From: Pseudomonadota bacterium | Lineage (GTDB): Bacteria; Pseudomonadota; Alphaproteobacteria; Caulobacterales; Caulobacteraceae | DNA length: 64,000 bases | Reading direction: 5' to 3' | Assembly: GCA_023386645.1 (NCBI GenBank) | Contig: JAEWJI010000062.1 | Coordinates: 101,523-165,522 of the forward strand | Shown here: positions 8,039 to 15,954 of the stretch, piece after piece | Layout: each line of letters starts with the position of its first letter | Position numbering within the stretch: the first letter of the stretch is position 1 | Translations under genes and position numbers: made by a program | The notes under the pieces: generated by a model | The model's input: only the letters and a program-made list of their open reading frames with translations | Databases searched by the model: none | What the model was told of the DNA's origin: nothing

Positions 8039-9028
8039 TCAGGCTGGGGCGCCGACCAGCACCCGCCGGGCGGCGGCCAGTTCATCGGCCATGGCCGCCT
8101 TCAGCCGCTCGGGCGCGACGATGGCGACCTGGCCGCTCCAGCTGAACAGGTGCCAGGCCAGTTCGCGCATGCCGGAGGCCCGGAAGCGGACGACGACCCC
8201 GCCATCGGCAGCGTCCTCCAGCGTCTGGGTGGGGTGCCAGCGCCAGCGGCGGGCCTCGTCGGCGCCCTCCGGCGAGACCTTCAGGACCACGTCCTCGACC
8301 GCGTCCTGGTAGATGCCGAAGGACTGGCTGGCGAAGGTCGACAGGTCGAAGTCGGCCGGCGGCGGGGCCTGGCCCTCCCCCGCCTCGACCTCGCTCATCC
8401 GGTCCAGGCGGAAGGTCTGGATCTTGGCGGTCTGGCGATCCGCCGCGACCAGGTAGTTCGCGCGGCCGAACATGACGCCGCAGGGGGCGACGCTGCGCCG
8501 ACGGGGCTCGGCGCCGGGCCGGCTGTAGGTGAAGTCCAGCGGACGAACCGCCAGGATGGCCGAGCGGATGGTGGCCAGCTGGGTCTCGTCGGCCGACGGC
8601 CGGGGGCCGGCCTGGACGGCGATGGTCTCGGCCCGCAGCAGGGCCTCCTGGTCCGGCGCGACGCGGTTCAGGGCCGGGGCGCGCATGGACGACTTGATCT
8701 TGCGCTCCAGCTCCTCCAGCGCCGCGGCCCGCGCGGGTTCGCCGGCGGCCCTGAGCGCCAGGGCGGCCTTGGACAGCTCCACCAGCTCCTCGGTCGTGGG
8801 GGCCTGCTCGAACCCGTTCAGCCCGCCACGGATGCGCCAGCGCTTGTTCGGCGGGTCCGAGACCTCCTCGGTCAGCGGATAGAGCATGACGACGGCGTTG
8901 CGCAGGCGCTCGGCCGTGCGGCGCGCGACCTTCATGTCGCGCATGATCTCCTCGATCGACAAGCCCTCGGCGGACGCCGCCATCCGGCGCGCCAGATCGA
9001 TGATCGTGGCCGCCTTGTCGTGCCGCAT
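8039..9028 (-). CDS. WYL-domain transcriptional regulator (YafY/DriD-like)
   Basis: The 329-residue protein has an N-terminal winged helix (LSIEEIMRDMKVARRTAERL, about residues 23-42), a linker, and a C-terminal WYL domain with the conserved pattern Y-x-R-x-G, R-x-V-x-P-x-G, and FRLDRM near residue 210. The eponymous Trp-Tyr-Leu is replaced by NYL in ANYLVAAD. WYL regulators sense nucleic acids or nucleotides; the Caulobacter member DriD controls an SOS-independent DNA damage response. A closer link to DriD is possible but not shown. The gene is divergent from a 74-residue protein; a palindromic element that contains the 22-bp shared motif lies between them. Confidence 0.85.
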   Translation of the reverse strand: MRHDKAATIIDLARRMAASAEGLSIEEIMRDMKVARRTAERLRNAVVMLYPLTEEVSDPPNKRWRIRGGLNGFEQAPTTEELVELSKAALALRAAGEPARAAALEELERKIKSSMRAPALNRVAPDQEALLRAETIAVQAGPRPSADETQLATIRSAILAVRPLDFTYSRPGAEPRRRSVAPCGVMFGRANYLVAADRQTAKIQTFRLDRMSEVEAGEGQAPPPADFDLSTFASQSFGIYQDAVEDVVLKVSPEGADEARRWRWHPTQTLEDAADGGVVVRFRASGMRELAWHLFSWSGQVAIVAPERLKAAMADELAAARRVLVGAPA

Positions 9029-9043
9029 GCGCCCCTCCGAAAT

Positions 9044-9069
9044 CGATGCGACCGATTTTGACGCATCGG
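9044..9069 (+). promoter_or_regulatory. 22-bp shared upstream motif, site 2, inside an inverted repeat
   Basis: CGATGCG (9044-9050) and CGCATCG (9062-9068) form a 7-bp inverted repeat with an 11-bp centre. Positions 9048-9069 are the reverse-strand equivalent of the motif at 6547 and 53577. It lies 19 bp from the WYL start codon and 48 bp before the ATG at 9118. A shared operator or promoter for both divergent genes is inferred. Confidence 0.6.
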
Positions 9070-9117
9070 GGTGCGACTGTCCATCATCGACAACCGCTCG
9101 GCCCCAGGAGACGCACC

Positions 9118-9342
9118 ATGGCTCAAGCTTTCGCCCCCCACGCCGCCGTCAACACCAGCCGCTATCTGATCGTGCCCTGCGAGGCCGACGGCTGTTCCGA
9201 CCTGTCCATCATCTGGGACCGGCTGGAAGAGCAGGTGGTGGATGTGATCACCGCCGGCGCGACGCGCTACGACCACGAGGACGACCTGTGGGACGAGGCC
9301 CGCGCCGACGACGCCGCTCCCGAATATCGGCTGGCCGCCTGA
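9118..9342 (+). CDS. Small acidic hypothetical protein
   Basis: The 74-codon gene starts at an ATG with a good AGGAGA ribosome site 6-8 bp upstream; an earlier in-frame ATG at 9046 lies inside the palindromic element and is rejected. The product is soluble and acidic, especially at its C-terminus (YDHEDDLWDEARADDAAPE). It is divergent from the WYL-type regulator and its stop codon overlaps the start of the next gene by one base, so the two small genes are probably co-translated. No family recognised. Confidence 0.7.
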   Translation: MAQAFAPHAAVNTSRYLIVPCEADGCSDLSIIWDRLEEQVVDVITAGATRYDHEDDLWDEARADDAAPEYRLAA

Positions 9343-9524
9343 TGGTCCTCGCCTTCTGGATCGTGGTCGCCTACGTCGCCATCGTCTATTTCGGGACCTG
9401 GGCCGTGCAGATCGCCATATGGCTGATCCAAGCGGCGGCATGGGTCGTGATGGGCCTGATCTTCGTGATCGCCCTGCCGTTCGCGGCCCTGGACGCGGCG
9501 ACCCGCCGACGTCGCGGCGCGTAG
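9342..9524 (+). CDS. Small membrane protein
   Basis: A 60-residue, almost entirely hydrophobic protein with two predicted membrane helices (about residues 3-22 and 28-50) and a basic RRRRGA tail. The start ATG overlaps the upstream stop codon (TGATG), which implies translational coupling with the acidic 74-residue protein. The positive-inside rule places the Arg-rich tail in the cytoplasm. Function unknown; a shared role with its partner, downstream of the divergent WYL regulator, is a reasonable guess only. Confidence 0.65.
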   Translation: MVLAFWIVVAYVAIVYFGTWAVQIAIWLIQAAAWVVMGLIFVIALPFAALDAATRRRRGA

Positions 9525-9525
9525 A

Positions 9526-9933
9526 TCAGCAGGCCGGGCGGTGCTCGCGCGTCCAGGCCACGCTGCGCTCGGCGATCTGGGTCAGGACGTCCAGGTCCAC
9601 GTCGGCCAGCTTGTTGATATACAGGCACGAGCTGCCGATCTTGTGCTTGCCCAGCCGGGCCAGCATCTCGTCCTGTTCTGGAAACCCCAGCACATACAGC
9701 ACCAGCTGCGCCTTGCGCGGAGAGAACCCCACGACCGGCCAGTCGCCCGTCGGGCCGCGATAGCTGCCATAGCCCACGATCGACGGTCCCCACATCACCG
9801 GCGACTCTCCCGACACGCGGGTCAGCATCGCGTTCGCCCACTCCGCATCCGCGCGCCGGACGGGGTTCTCCACCGCCGCGATGAAGTCCGCGACGGGGAC
9901 ATCTGTGGGCTTGGTCTTGGGTTCGGCGGGCAT
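9526..9933 (-). CDS. DUF1801 (YdhG-like) protein
   Basis: The 135-residue protein shows the DUF1801 pattern clearly: IVGYGSYRGPTGDWPVVGFS followed by PRKAQLVLYVLGF, then KHKIGSSCLYINKLADVD. This fold is related to iron-chaperone/YdhG-like proteins; no enzymatic role is established. Its ATG overlaps the stop of the DUF2442 gene (ATGA), so it is the last gene of a three-gene cluster. Its 3' end is convergent with the small membrane protein gene, with only one base between. Confidence 0.85.
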   Translation of the reverse strand: MPAEPKTKPTDVPVADFIAAVENPVRRADAEWANAMLTRVSGESPVMWGPSIVGYGSYRGPTGDWPVVGFSPRKAQLVLYVLGFPEQDEMLARLGKHKIGSSCLYINKLADVDLDVLTQIAERSVAWTREHRPAC

Positions 9934-10187
9934 CAGTCGCTACGCCCCGAGCCCTGCAACAGGCCCGCCACGCCGATGTCCTCGTCGAGGTCGGGCCAGT
10001 GGATTCCCAGGCCGGCCGCCGCGATTTCCCACCGCGCCCGCTGCTCAGGCGTCGCGCTCTTCAGCCGAGGAAACCAGTCGAGTGGAGCCGACAACAGGCG
10101 GCCGTCACGAAGCCGGACGATCAGTTCGCTCGCAGAGACCTCGACGGTCCCAACCCGCTCATCAAACTTGATGGCCGAAGTAGCCAT
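9933..10187 (-). CDS. DUF2442 protein
   Basis: An 84-residue soluble protein with the DUF2442 features: SASELIVRLRDGRLLSAPLDWFPRL, where a short beta-sheet region precedes a conserved Trp-Phe-Pro-Arg-Leu, and a C-terminal IHWPDLDEDIGVAGLL. DUF2442 proteins commonly sit next to DUF4160 proteins, and the pair has been proposed as a toxin-antitoxin-like module. Here the reading frame overlaps the DUF4160 gene by 26 bp at its start and the DUF1801 gene by 3 bp at its end, which indicates tight co-expression. Confidence 0.85.
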   Translation of the reverse strand: MATSAIKFDERVGTVEVSASELIVRLRDGRLLSAPLDWFPRLKSATPEQRARWEIAAAGLGIHWPDLDEDIGVAGLLQGSGRSD

Positions 10188-10404
10188 TCCAGGCCTCCAG
10201 GAATGCGTCGCGCTCGGCCTCGACCTTGCGCTCGATCTCGGCCATTTCCCGGGCAGAATACCCGATATTCCTCGCCGCAGCGACCGGGCTCAGCCAGACC
10301 TTTGCAGTGCAGCCGCCCTTGTCGATATGAATATGCGCCGGCTCGAAGCCCTCGTTCGAGAAGAAATAGAACCGATAGCCATTCCAGCGAAGAACCGTCG
10401 GCAT
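10162..10404 (-). CDS. DUF4160 protein
   Basis: An 80-residue protein with the diagnostic DUF4160 core: GYRFYFFSNEG, then EPAHIHIDKGG and AKVWLSP. The His-x-His motif is conserved and might bind metal or nucleic acid. It is the first gene of the DUF4160-DUF2442-DUF1801 cluster and begins 3 bp before the pntB stop region, with no long promoter space. Which member would be the toxin, if any, cannot be told from sequence alone. Confidence 0.85.
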   Translation of the reverse strand: MPTVLRWNGYRFYFFSNEGFEPAHIHIDKGGCTAKVWLSPVAAARNIGYSAREMAEIERKVEAERDAFLEAWNGYFGHQV

Positions 10405-10407
10405 CCC

Positions 10408-11823
10408 CTAAAGCCCCTTCACGATCCCCTCAACCATCTTCTTGGCGTCGGCGAACAGCATCATGGTGTTGTCGCGGAAGAACAGCTCGTTTTCCACGCC
10501 GGCGTAGCCCGAGCCCATACCGCGCTTGATGAAGAGCACCGTCCCGGCCTTCTCCACGTCCAGCACCGGCATGCCGTAGATCGGGCTTTGCGGATCGGTC
10601 TTGGCGGCGGGGTTGGTCACGTCGTTGGCGCCGATGACGAAGGCGACGTCGCAGGAGCTGAACTCGGCGTTGATGTCCTCCAGCTCGAACACCTCGTCGT
10701 AGGGGACGTTGGCCTCGGCCAGCAGCACGTTCATATGGCCGGGCATGCGGCCGGCGACGGGGTGGATGGCGTATTTCACCTCGACCCCCTCCTCCTTCAG
10801 CTTGTCGGCCATTTCGCGAAGCGCATGCTGGGCCTGGGCCACCGCCATGCCGTAGCCGGGCACGATGATGACCTTGGAGGCGTTCTTCATGATGAAGGCC
10901 GCGTCCTCGGCCGAGCCCTGCTTGACCGGCCGGGTCTCGCGCGCGCCACCGGCCGCACCCGCCGTCTCCCCGCCGAAGCCGCCCAGGATCACGCTGATGA
11001 AGCTGCGGTTCATGCCCTTGCACATGATGTAGCTGAGGATCGCGCCGGACGACCCGACCAGGGCCCCGGTGATTATCAGGGCGATGTTCTCCAGCGTGAA
11101 GCCCAGCGCCGCCGCCGCCCAGCCGGAGTAGGAGTTCAGCATAGACACCACGACCGGCATGTCGGCCCCGCCGATGGGGATGATCAGGGTCGCGCCCAGG
11201 ATGAGGGCGATCAGGAACACGCCCCAGAAGGCCCAGACCGCCTCTCCGCCCGTGCCGATCAGGATGCCGATCAGGAAGACCAGTCCCAGCGCCAGGCCGA
11301 TGTTGATCAGGTGCCGCGCCGGCAGGATGATCGGCGCGCCGCTCATGTTGCCGTTCAGCTTGGCGAAGGCGATCACCGAGCCGGTGAAGGTGATGGCGCC
11401 GATGGCGACGCCCAGGCTGAGTTCGACGATCGACAGGGTCTTGATGCCCCCGTCCGCGGTCATGATCCCGAAGGCGTCGGGCGCGTAGACCGCCCCCACC
11501 GCCACCAGACAGGCGGCCATCCCGACCAGGCTGTGGAAGGCCGCGACCAGCTGGGGCATGTCGGTCATCGCCACGCGCCTGGCGATCAGGGCGCCGGCGC
11601 TGCCCCCGACGATCACGCCGCCGGCGATCAGGGCCAGGGTTAGCAGGTCCAGCGCGCCCGAGCCCCACAGGGTGACGAGGGTCACCCCCACCGCCAGGGC
11701 CATGCCCACCATGCCGAAGGTGTTGCCCCTCCGGCTGGTTTCCGGGCTGGACAGGCCCCGAAGCGACAGGATGAACAGCACCCCTGAAACGAGATAGGCG
11801 AGCGCGGCGATGGATGCGTTCAT
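10408..11823 (-). CDS. pntB: NAD(P) transhydrogenase subunit beta
   Basis: PntB carries most membrane helices of the proton channel (domain II) and the NADP(H)-binding domain III. The 471-residue protein has about nine helices in its first 300 residues and then the NADP site with VPGYGMAVAQAQ and GANDVTNPAA. Start at 11823 (MNASIAALAY, GAGGACA ribosome site); the in-frame extension to 11889 is an Arg-rich run and is rejected. With PntA1 and PntA2 it couples proton entry to hydride transfer from NADH to NADP+. In the operon it is separated from pntA2 by an extra membrane-protein gene. Confidence 0.95.
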   Translation of the reverse strand: MNASIAALAYLVSGVLFILSLRGLSSPETSRRGNTFGMVGMALAVGVTLVTLWGSGALDLLTLALIAGGVIVGGSAGALIARRVAMTDMPQLVAAFHSLVGMAACLVAVGAVYAPDAFGIMTADGGIKTLSIVELSLGVAIGAITFTGSVIAFAKLNGNMSGAPIILPARHLINIGLALGLVFLIGILIGTGGEAVWAFWGVFLIALILGATLIIPIGGADMPVVVSMLNSYSGWAAAALGFTLENIALIITGALVGSSGAILSYIMCKGMNRSFISVILGGFGGETAGAAGGARETRPVKQGSAEDAAFIMKNASKVIIVPGYGMAVAQAQHALREMADKLKEEGVEVKYAIHPVAGRMPGHMNVLLAEANVPYDEVFELEDINAEFSSCDVAFVIGANDVTNPAAKTDPQSPIYGMPVLDVEKAGTVLFIKRGMGSGYAGVENELFFRDNTMMLFADAKKMVEGIVKGL

Positions 11824-11836
11824 GGTGTCCTCAGCC

Positions 11837-12121
11837 TTATTTGACCGGCGGCGCCGCCGTCCGCCCGAGCCGCCACAGGGCCGCGCCAATGAAGAGGGGG
11901 CCGAGCAGGACCATGGCCCAGTCCCAGGGGGTCATGGCGCGTTCCTGGGCGATGATGCGCACGAGGATGGCCGCGAACACCAGCACCACGCCGCAATCGC
12001 GGAATCGGAGCTTCTGGATCGGGTTCTTCTCGCGCAGCCAGCTCCACAGCCACAGGCCGACGCCCAGGCCGGTCGCGACCCAGGAGGCGATGCGCGCCAG
12101 CTCGACGGGATCCAAGGTCAA
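11837..12121 (-). CDS. Membrane protein inserted within the transhydrogenase operon
   Basis: A 94-residue protein with about three hydrophobic segments (residues 10-27, 43-58, 66-82). Its start overlaps the end of pntA2 by 4 bp and it ends 13 bp before pntB, so it is part of the operon. It is not one of the known transhydrogenase subunits. A role in assembly or membrane anchoring of the complex is possible, but I know of no support for it. Confidence 0.7.
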   Translation of the reverse strand: MTLDPVELARIASWVATGLGVGLWLWSWLREKNPIQKLRFRDCGVVLVFAAILVRIIAQERAMTPWDWAMVLLGPLFIGAALWRLGRTAAPPVK

Positions 12122-12450
12122 GGCTTCGCGGCCGGCGGCCGTTCCTTCTTGCGGTACATGGCCAGCATCCGCCGGGTGACCATGAAGCCGCCGAAGATGT
12201 TGACGCTGGCCAGGGTCACCGCCGCCACCCCCGCCCCCTTGGCGATCCAGGCGTTCGGCCCCGTCGCCTGCGCGCTCATCGCCGCCGCCGCCAGCAGGCC
12301 GCCCACGATGATCACCGAGGAAATGGCGTTGGTCACCGCCATCAGCGGCGTGTGCAGCGCCGGGGTGACGGACCAGACGACGTAGTAGCCGACGAAGATC
12401 GCCAGCACGAAGATCGCTAGGCGGAAGACGGTGGGATCGACGTGTTCCAT
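12118..12450 (-). CDS. pntAB: NAD(P) transhydrogenase subunit alpha, part 2 (membrane segment)
   Basis: The 110-residue protein supplies the four-helix part of domain II that is fused to domain I in E. coli but separate in many alphaproteobacteria. The recognisable stretch is FVGYYVVWSVTPALHTPLM followed by AVTNAISSVIIVGGLL. Its start overlaps the pntA1 stop by one base. Length and membrane pattern fit the family exactly. Confidence 0.93.
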   Translation of the reverse strand: MEHVDPTVFRLAIFVLAIFVGYYVVWSVTPALHTPLMAVTNAISSVIIVGGLLAAAAMSAQATGPNAWIAKGAGVAAVTLASVNIFGGFMVTRRMLAMYRKKERPPAAKP

Positions 12451-13583
12451 TAGCCTCTCACCCCCTCGTGCACGACGGCTCCGCCGTGAGTGACAACAGC
12501 CGCCTTCAGGATCTCGTCCTCGAGGTCCAGAGCCAGGGCGCCGTCCTTCAGCAGCAGCCCTGCGAAAGCGACTAGGTTCTTGGCGTAGAGGGCGCTCGCG
12601 TCGGCCGCGATCCGGCCGGACAGGTTGGCGTAGCCTACGATGGTGACGCCATTCGCCGTGGTCACTGCCTCGCCCAGCCTGGCGCCCTCAACGTTGCCGC
12701 CGTTCTCGATGGCCAGGTCGACGATCACCGAGCCTGGCTTCATCGAGGCGATGTGGCCGGCGGTGATCAGGCGCGGCGCGGGACGGCCGGGGATCAGGGC
12801 GGTGGTGATGACCACGTCCTGCTTGACGATGTGCGAGGCGGTGAGCTCGGCCTGCTTGGCCTGGTATTCGGCGGACATGGGCTTGGCGTAGCCGGCCGCG
12901 GTCTCGGCGGCCTTGAACTCCTCGTCCTCGACCGCGACGAACTTGGCGCCCAGGCTCTCGACCTGCTCCTTGGACGCCGGGCGAACGTCGGTGGCGGTGA
13001 CGACGGCGCCGAGCCTGCGCGCCGTGGCGATGGCCTGCAGCCCCGCGACGCCAGCCCCCATCACGAACACCTTGGCGGCGGCGACGGTGCCGGCCGCCGT
13101 CATCATCATCGGAAAGCCCTTGCCATAGGCGTAGGCCGCCTCGATCACGGCGCGATAGCCGGCCAGGTTGGCCTGGGATGACAGGGCGTCCATCACCTGG
13201 GCCCGGGTGATGCGGGGCACGAACTCCATGGCGAAGGCGGTGACATTCGCCTCCGCCAGGGCCGTGACCGTCTCCTTCTCGCGGTAGGCGTCCAGCAGGG
13301 CGACGACAATCGCGCCGGGCTTCAGGGCGCTGATCTCCTGGGCCGTGGGTCCGCGCACCTTCAGCAGGATGTCAGCGCCTTCCAGCACGCCGCGCGTGTC
13401 CGGCAGGACGGCGGCGCCGGCGGCCGTGAACTCAGTATCCGGGATCGAGGAGCCCGCGCCCGTTCCGGTCTCGACCGTCACGGCGGCGCCCAGGCCAATC
13501 AACTTTCGAACCGTGTCGGGCGTGATCGCGCAGCGGGTCTCGTCGGCGCGGCGCTCACGAGTGACGGCGACGGCTAGACCCAC
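12450..13583 (-). CDS. pntAA: NAD(P) transhydrogenase subunit alpha, part 1 (NAD-binding domain I)
   Basis: The 377-residue soluble subunit binds NAD(H). It starts with the alanine-dehydrogenase-like signature AVTRERRADETRCAITPDTV and contains the Rossmann motif VFVMGAGVAGLQAIATARRLG near residue 170, and the mobile loop region further on. The split of PntA into two polypeptides is normal for this group. A GAATC word lies just before the start codon at 13583. The gene is the first of the operon; 87 bp upstream ends the aa3-oxidase subunit IV-like gene. Confidence 0.95.
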   Translation of the reverse strand: MGLAVAVTRERRADETRCAITPDTVRKLIGLGAAVTVETGTGAGSSIPDTEFTAAGAAVLPDTRGVLEGADILLKVRGPTAQEISALKPGAIVVALLDAYREKETVTALAEANVTAFAMEFVPRITRAQVMDALSSQANLAGYRAVIEAAYAYGKGFPMMMTAAGTVAAAKVFVMGAGVAGLQAIATARRLGAVVTATDVRPASKEQVESLGAKFVAVEDEEFKAAETAAGYAKPMSAEYQAKQAELTASHIVKQDVVITTALIPGRPAPRLITAGHIASMKPGSVIVDLAIENGGNVEGARLGEAVTTANGVTIVGYANLSGRIAADASALYAKNLVAFAGLLLKDGALALDLEDEILKAAVVTHGGAVVHEGVRG

Positions 13584-13670
13584 GCGAATCCTCCCATCCC
13601 CCCGGATGGACGAACGTTAGGCCGAAGCGGAAGGCCGCGTCAAAGCCGACGCGGCGGCCGGCGGTGCGGC

Positions 13671-13979
13671 TTAGTGAGCCTGAGGCTTGGCCCGCAGGAA
13701 CCACCAGCCGGCGGCGGCCAGGACCACGGCGGTGATCAGGCCGGCGAAGCCGTTGCCGCCCGGCATGAACCAGATGGTCAGCAGCACCAGCACGCAGGCG
13801 ATGATCAGCGAACCCCACTTGGCCAGGTTCACGAACAGGTTCCAGGTGGCGGCCTGTTCGTTGATCTCCATCGAACCCTTCGCATAGGCGTGGGCGTCGG
13901 CGGCCGCGTGCGCGTCCTGATCGATCCCGGGGACGAAGTCGCGCTCGGGGAAGGCGGGGCTTTCGGGCGTGATGGCCAT
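13671..13979 (-). CDS. aa3-type cytochrome c oxidase subunit IV family protein
   Basis: A 102-residue protein with a soluble N-terminus and two C-terminal membrane helices (about residues 53-70 and 76-95). The junction YAKGSMEINEQAATWNLF, then LAKWG, matches the bacterial aa3 oxidase subunit IV family, whose members are typically short one- or two-helix proteins. No oxidase genes are near; instead it precedes the transhydrogenase operon, an arrangement that suggests the family may not be limited to oxidase. Start at 13979 chosen as the first ATG of the frame. Confidence 0.8.
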   Translation of the reverse strand: MAITPESPAFPERDFVPGIDQDAHAAADAHAYAKGSMEINEQAATWNLFVNLAKWGSLIIACVLVLLTIWFMPGGNGFAGLITAVVLAAAGWWFLRAKPQAH

Positions 13980-14054
13980 GGATCGACTCTGAAGGCGAAG
14001 CGGTATCGCCGCCTTATAGCGGCGACGCCGTCAGGCTCAACCCGCCACGTTGCG

Positions 14055-15848
14055 TCAGGCCAGCGCCTCGAACCGGTCGATCAGGCCCTCCAGCCGCTTC
14101 GTGCCGATGGTCCAGAAGGCCGGGTCGCGGGGGTTCAGGCCGAAGGGCTTCAGGGCCTCGACGTAGGTCCGGGTTCCGCCAGCGGCGAGGAGTTCGCGAT
14201 AGAGCGGCGTGAACCCCGCCGGGTCCTTGGCCCGCGTCTCCATCAGGGCCGCGACCAGCAGGTCCCCGAAGGCGTAGGCGTAGACGTAGAAGGGCGAGTG
14301 GACGAAGTGGCTGACGTAGCTCCACCAGTGCTCGTAACCGGCGTTCAGCGTGACGGCAGGGCCGAGCGAGGCGCCCAGCTCCTCCAGCCAGATCTCGCCG
14401 ATGCGGTCGACGGAGACCTCTCCCGAGGCCCGCTCGTCGTGGAAGCGGGTCTCGAAGCGGTGGAAGGCGATCTGGCGCACCACGGTGTTCAGCCCGTCCT
14501 CGATCCGCCCGGCCAGCAGGCCGCGCTGTTCGGCCGGGGTGCAGGCAGCCAGCAGGCGGTCGAAGGTCAGGCCCTCGGCGAAGATCGAGGCGGTCTCCGC
14601 CAGCGTCAGGGGCGTGTCGGCCAGGAGCGTGCCCTTCTCCGCCGCCAGGGTCTGGTGAACCCCGTGACCCAGCTCGTGAGCGAGGGTCAGGACGTCGCGC
14701 CGCTCTCCCATCCAGTTCAGGAACACATAGGGGTGGCGGTCGGCCGTCACCGGGTGGGCGTAGGCGCCCGATTGCTTGCCCGGCCGCGCGCGGCCGTCGA
14801 TCCAGGGATTGGCGAAGAACCGGCCGGCCCGATCGGCGAACTCGCCGCCGAGGTCGGAGAAGCTCTCCAGCACCAGGTCGCGGCCCTGGCTCCAGTCATA
14901 GAGGCGCGGGGCGGTCTTCTCGATGGGGGCGTTGCGGTCCCAGTGATCCAGCGTCGGCTTGCCCATCGCGCGGGCCTTCAGCGCATAATAGCGGTGCGAC
15001 AGGCGCGGGTAGGCGGCGGCGACGGCCTCGGCCATCGCATCCACGCTCTCGCCGTCGACCTCATTGGCCAAGTGGCGGCTGTCGGCGGGACGCTTGAAGC
15101 CCCGCCAGCGGTCCTCCAGCGCCTTGTCGGCGGCGACCGTGTTCAGCACCAGGGACAGGGTCTGGGTCCGCGCGGCCAGCCCCTCGGACAGGCCTTCCGC
15201 CGCCGCCTTGCGCCGCGCCGCCTTGGGGTCCGACAGCTGGTTCAGGGCCTCGGCGAGGGTGAGTTCGTCCTTCCCGGCCTTCACCCGCATGGCCGCCAGG
15301 GTCTCGTCGAACAACCGGGGCCACTGGGCCTGGATCGGCACCCGTTCGGCCATGAAGGTCTCGAGTTGCTCGGGCAGTTCGTGCGGCTTCATCGCCCGGA
15401 CCCGCCGGAGCCAGGGCCGCCAGCGCGCGGCGCCCGCATGGGCCGCCAGAGCCGCCTCGACCTCGGCCTCCTCCAGGGCGTTGGTCTCCAGCGTCAGCCA
15501 GACGGTGGGCGTGGCGATGGCCGTCATCTTCTCGCGAATGTCGGCCTCGAAGCCCTGGGCCGCCGCGTCGTTGCGGTCGGTCGAGGCGGCCAGGAAGGCG
15601 AAGGCCCCCAGCCCGCCCAGCACCTCCGACGCCTGTTCGTACAGGCGGATGGCCCGATCCAGCCGCTCGCCGAGGATAGCCGGTTCGGTCCGCGCCGCGA
15701 TGAGTTGGCCCTTCAGCCCGTCCAGTTCGCCCACGAGCGCCCGGCCCCGGTCGAGATCGGCGGCTACGCGCGCATCGTCGCGGGCGGAGTAGAGGTCGGA
15801 AAGGTCCCACAGGGGTGCTTCGGTCGGGGTCTTGAAGGGAGCGTTCAT
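14055..15848 (-). CDS. M3 family oligoendopeptidase (PepF type)
   Basis: A 597-residue cytoplasmic zinc peptidase that degrades short peptides. HELGH at 391-395, inside LTLAHELGHGVHQTLA, provides the two zinc ligands and catalytic Glu; the third ligand is in LAETASIFAEGL some 25 residues later. The C-terminal YEHWWSYVSHFVHSPFYVYA region is also typical of PepF-like M3B enzymes. I chose MNAPFKTP at 15848; the extension to 15905 overlaps the promoter of the divergent gene at 15955. No signal peptide. Confidence 0.93.
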   Translation of the reverse strand: MNAPFKTPTEAPLWDLSDLYSARDDARVAADLDRGRALVGELDGLKGQLIAARTEPAILGERLDRAIRLYEQASEVLGGLGAFAFLAASTDRNDAAAQGFEADIREKMTAIATPTVWLTLETNALEEAEVEAALAAHAGAARWRPWLRRVRAMKPHELPEQLETFMAERVPIQAQWPRLFDETLAAMRVKAGKDELTLAEALNQLSDPKAARRKAAAEGLSEGLAARTQTLSLVLNTVAADKALEDRWRGFKRPADSRHLANEVDGESVDAMAEAVAAAYPRLSHRYYALKARAMGKPTLDHWDRNAPIEKTAPRLYDWSQGRDLVLESFSDLGGEFADRAGRFFANPWIDGRARPGKQSGAYAHPVTADRHPYVFLNWMGERRDVLTLAHELGHGVHQTLAAEKGTLLADTPLTLAETASIFAEGLTFDRLLAACTPAEQRGLLAGRIEDGLNTVVRQIAFHRFETRFHDERASGEVSVDRIGEIWLEELGASLGPAVTLNAGYEHWWSYVSHFVHSPFYVYAYAFGDLLVAALMETRAKDPAGFTPLYRELLAAGGTRTYVEALKPFGLNPRDPAFWTIGTKRLEGLIDRFEALA

Positions 15849-15954
15849 GCCCTCGGTTGTGGGGACGCGCGCGACGGGACGCAACGTCCGAACCCCGCCA
15901 GACACCGTATCCGAGCCGATGCATCGTGCGCGTCCCAGCCCCGGAGACCGCCCG

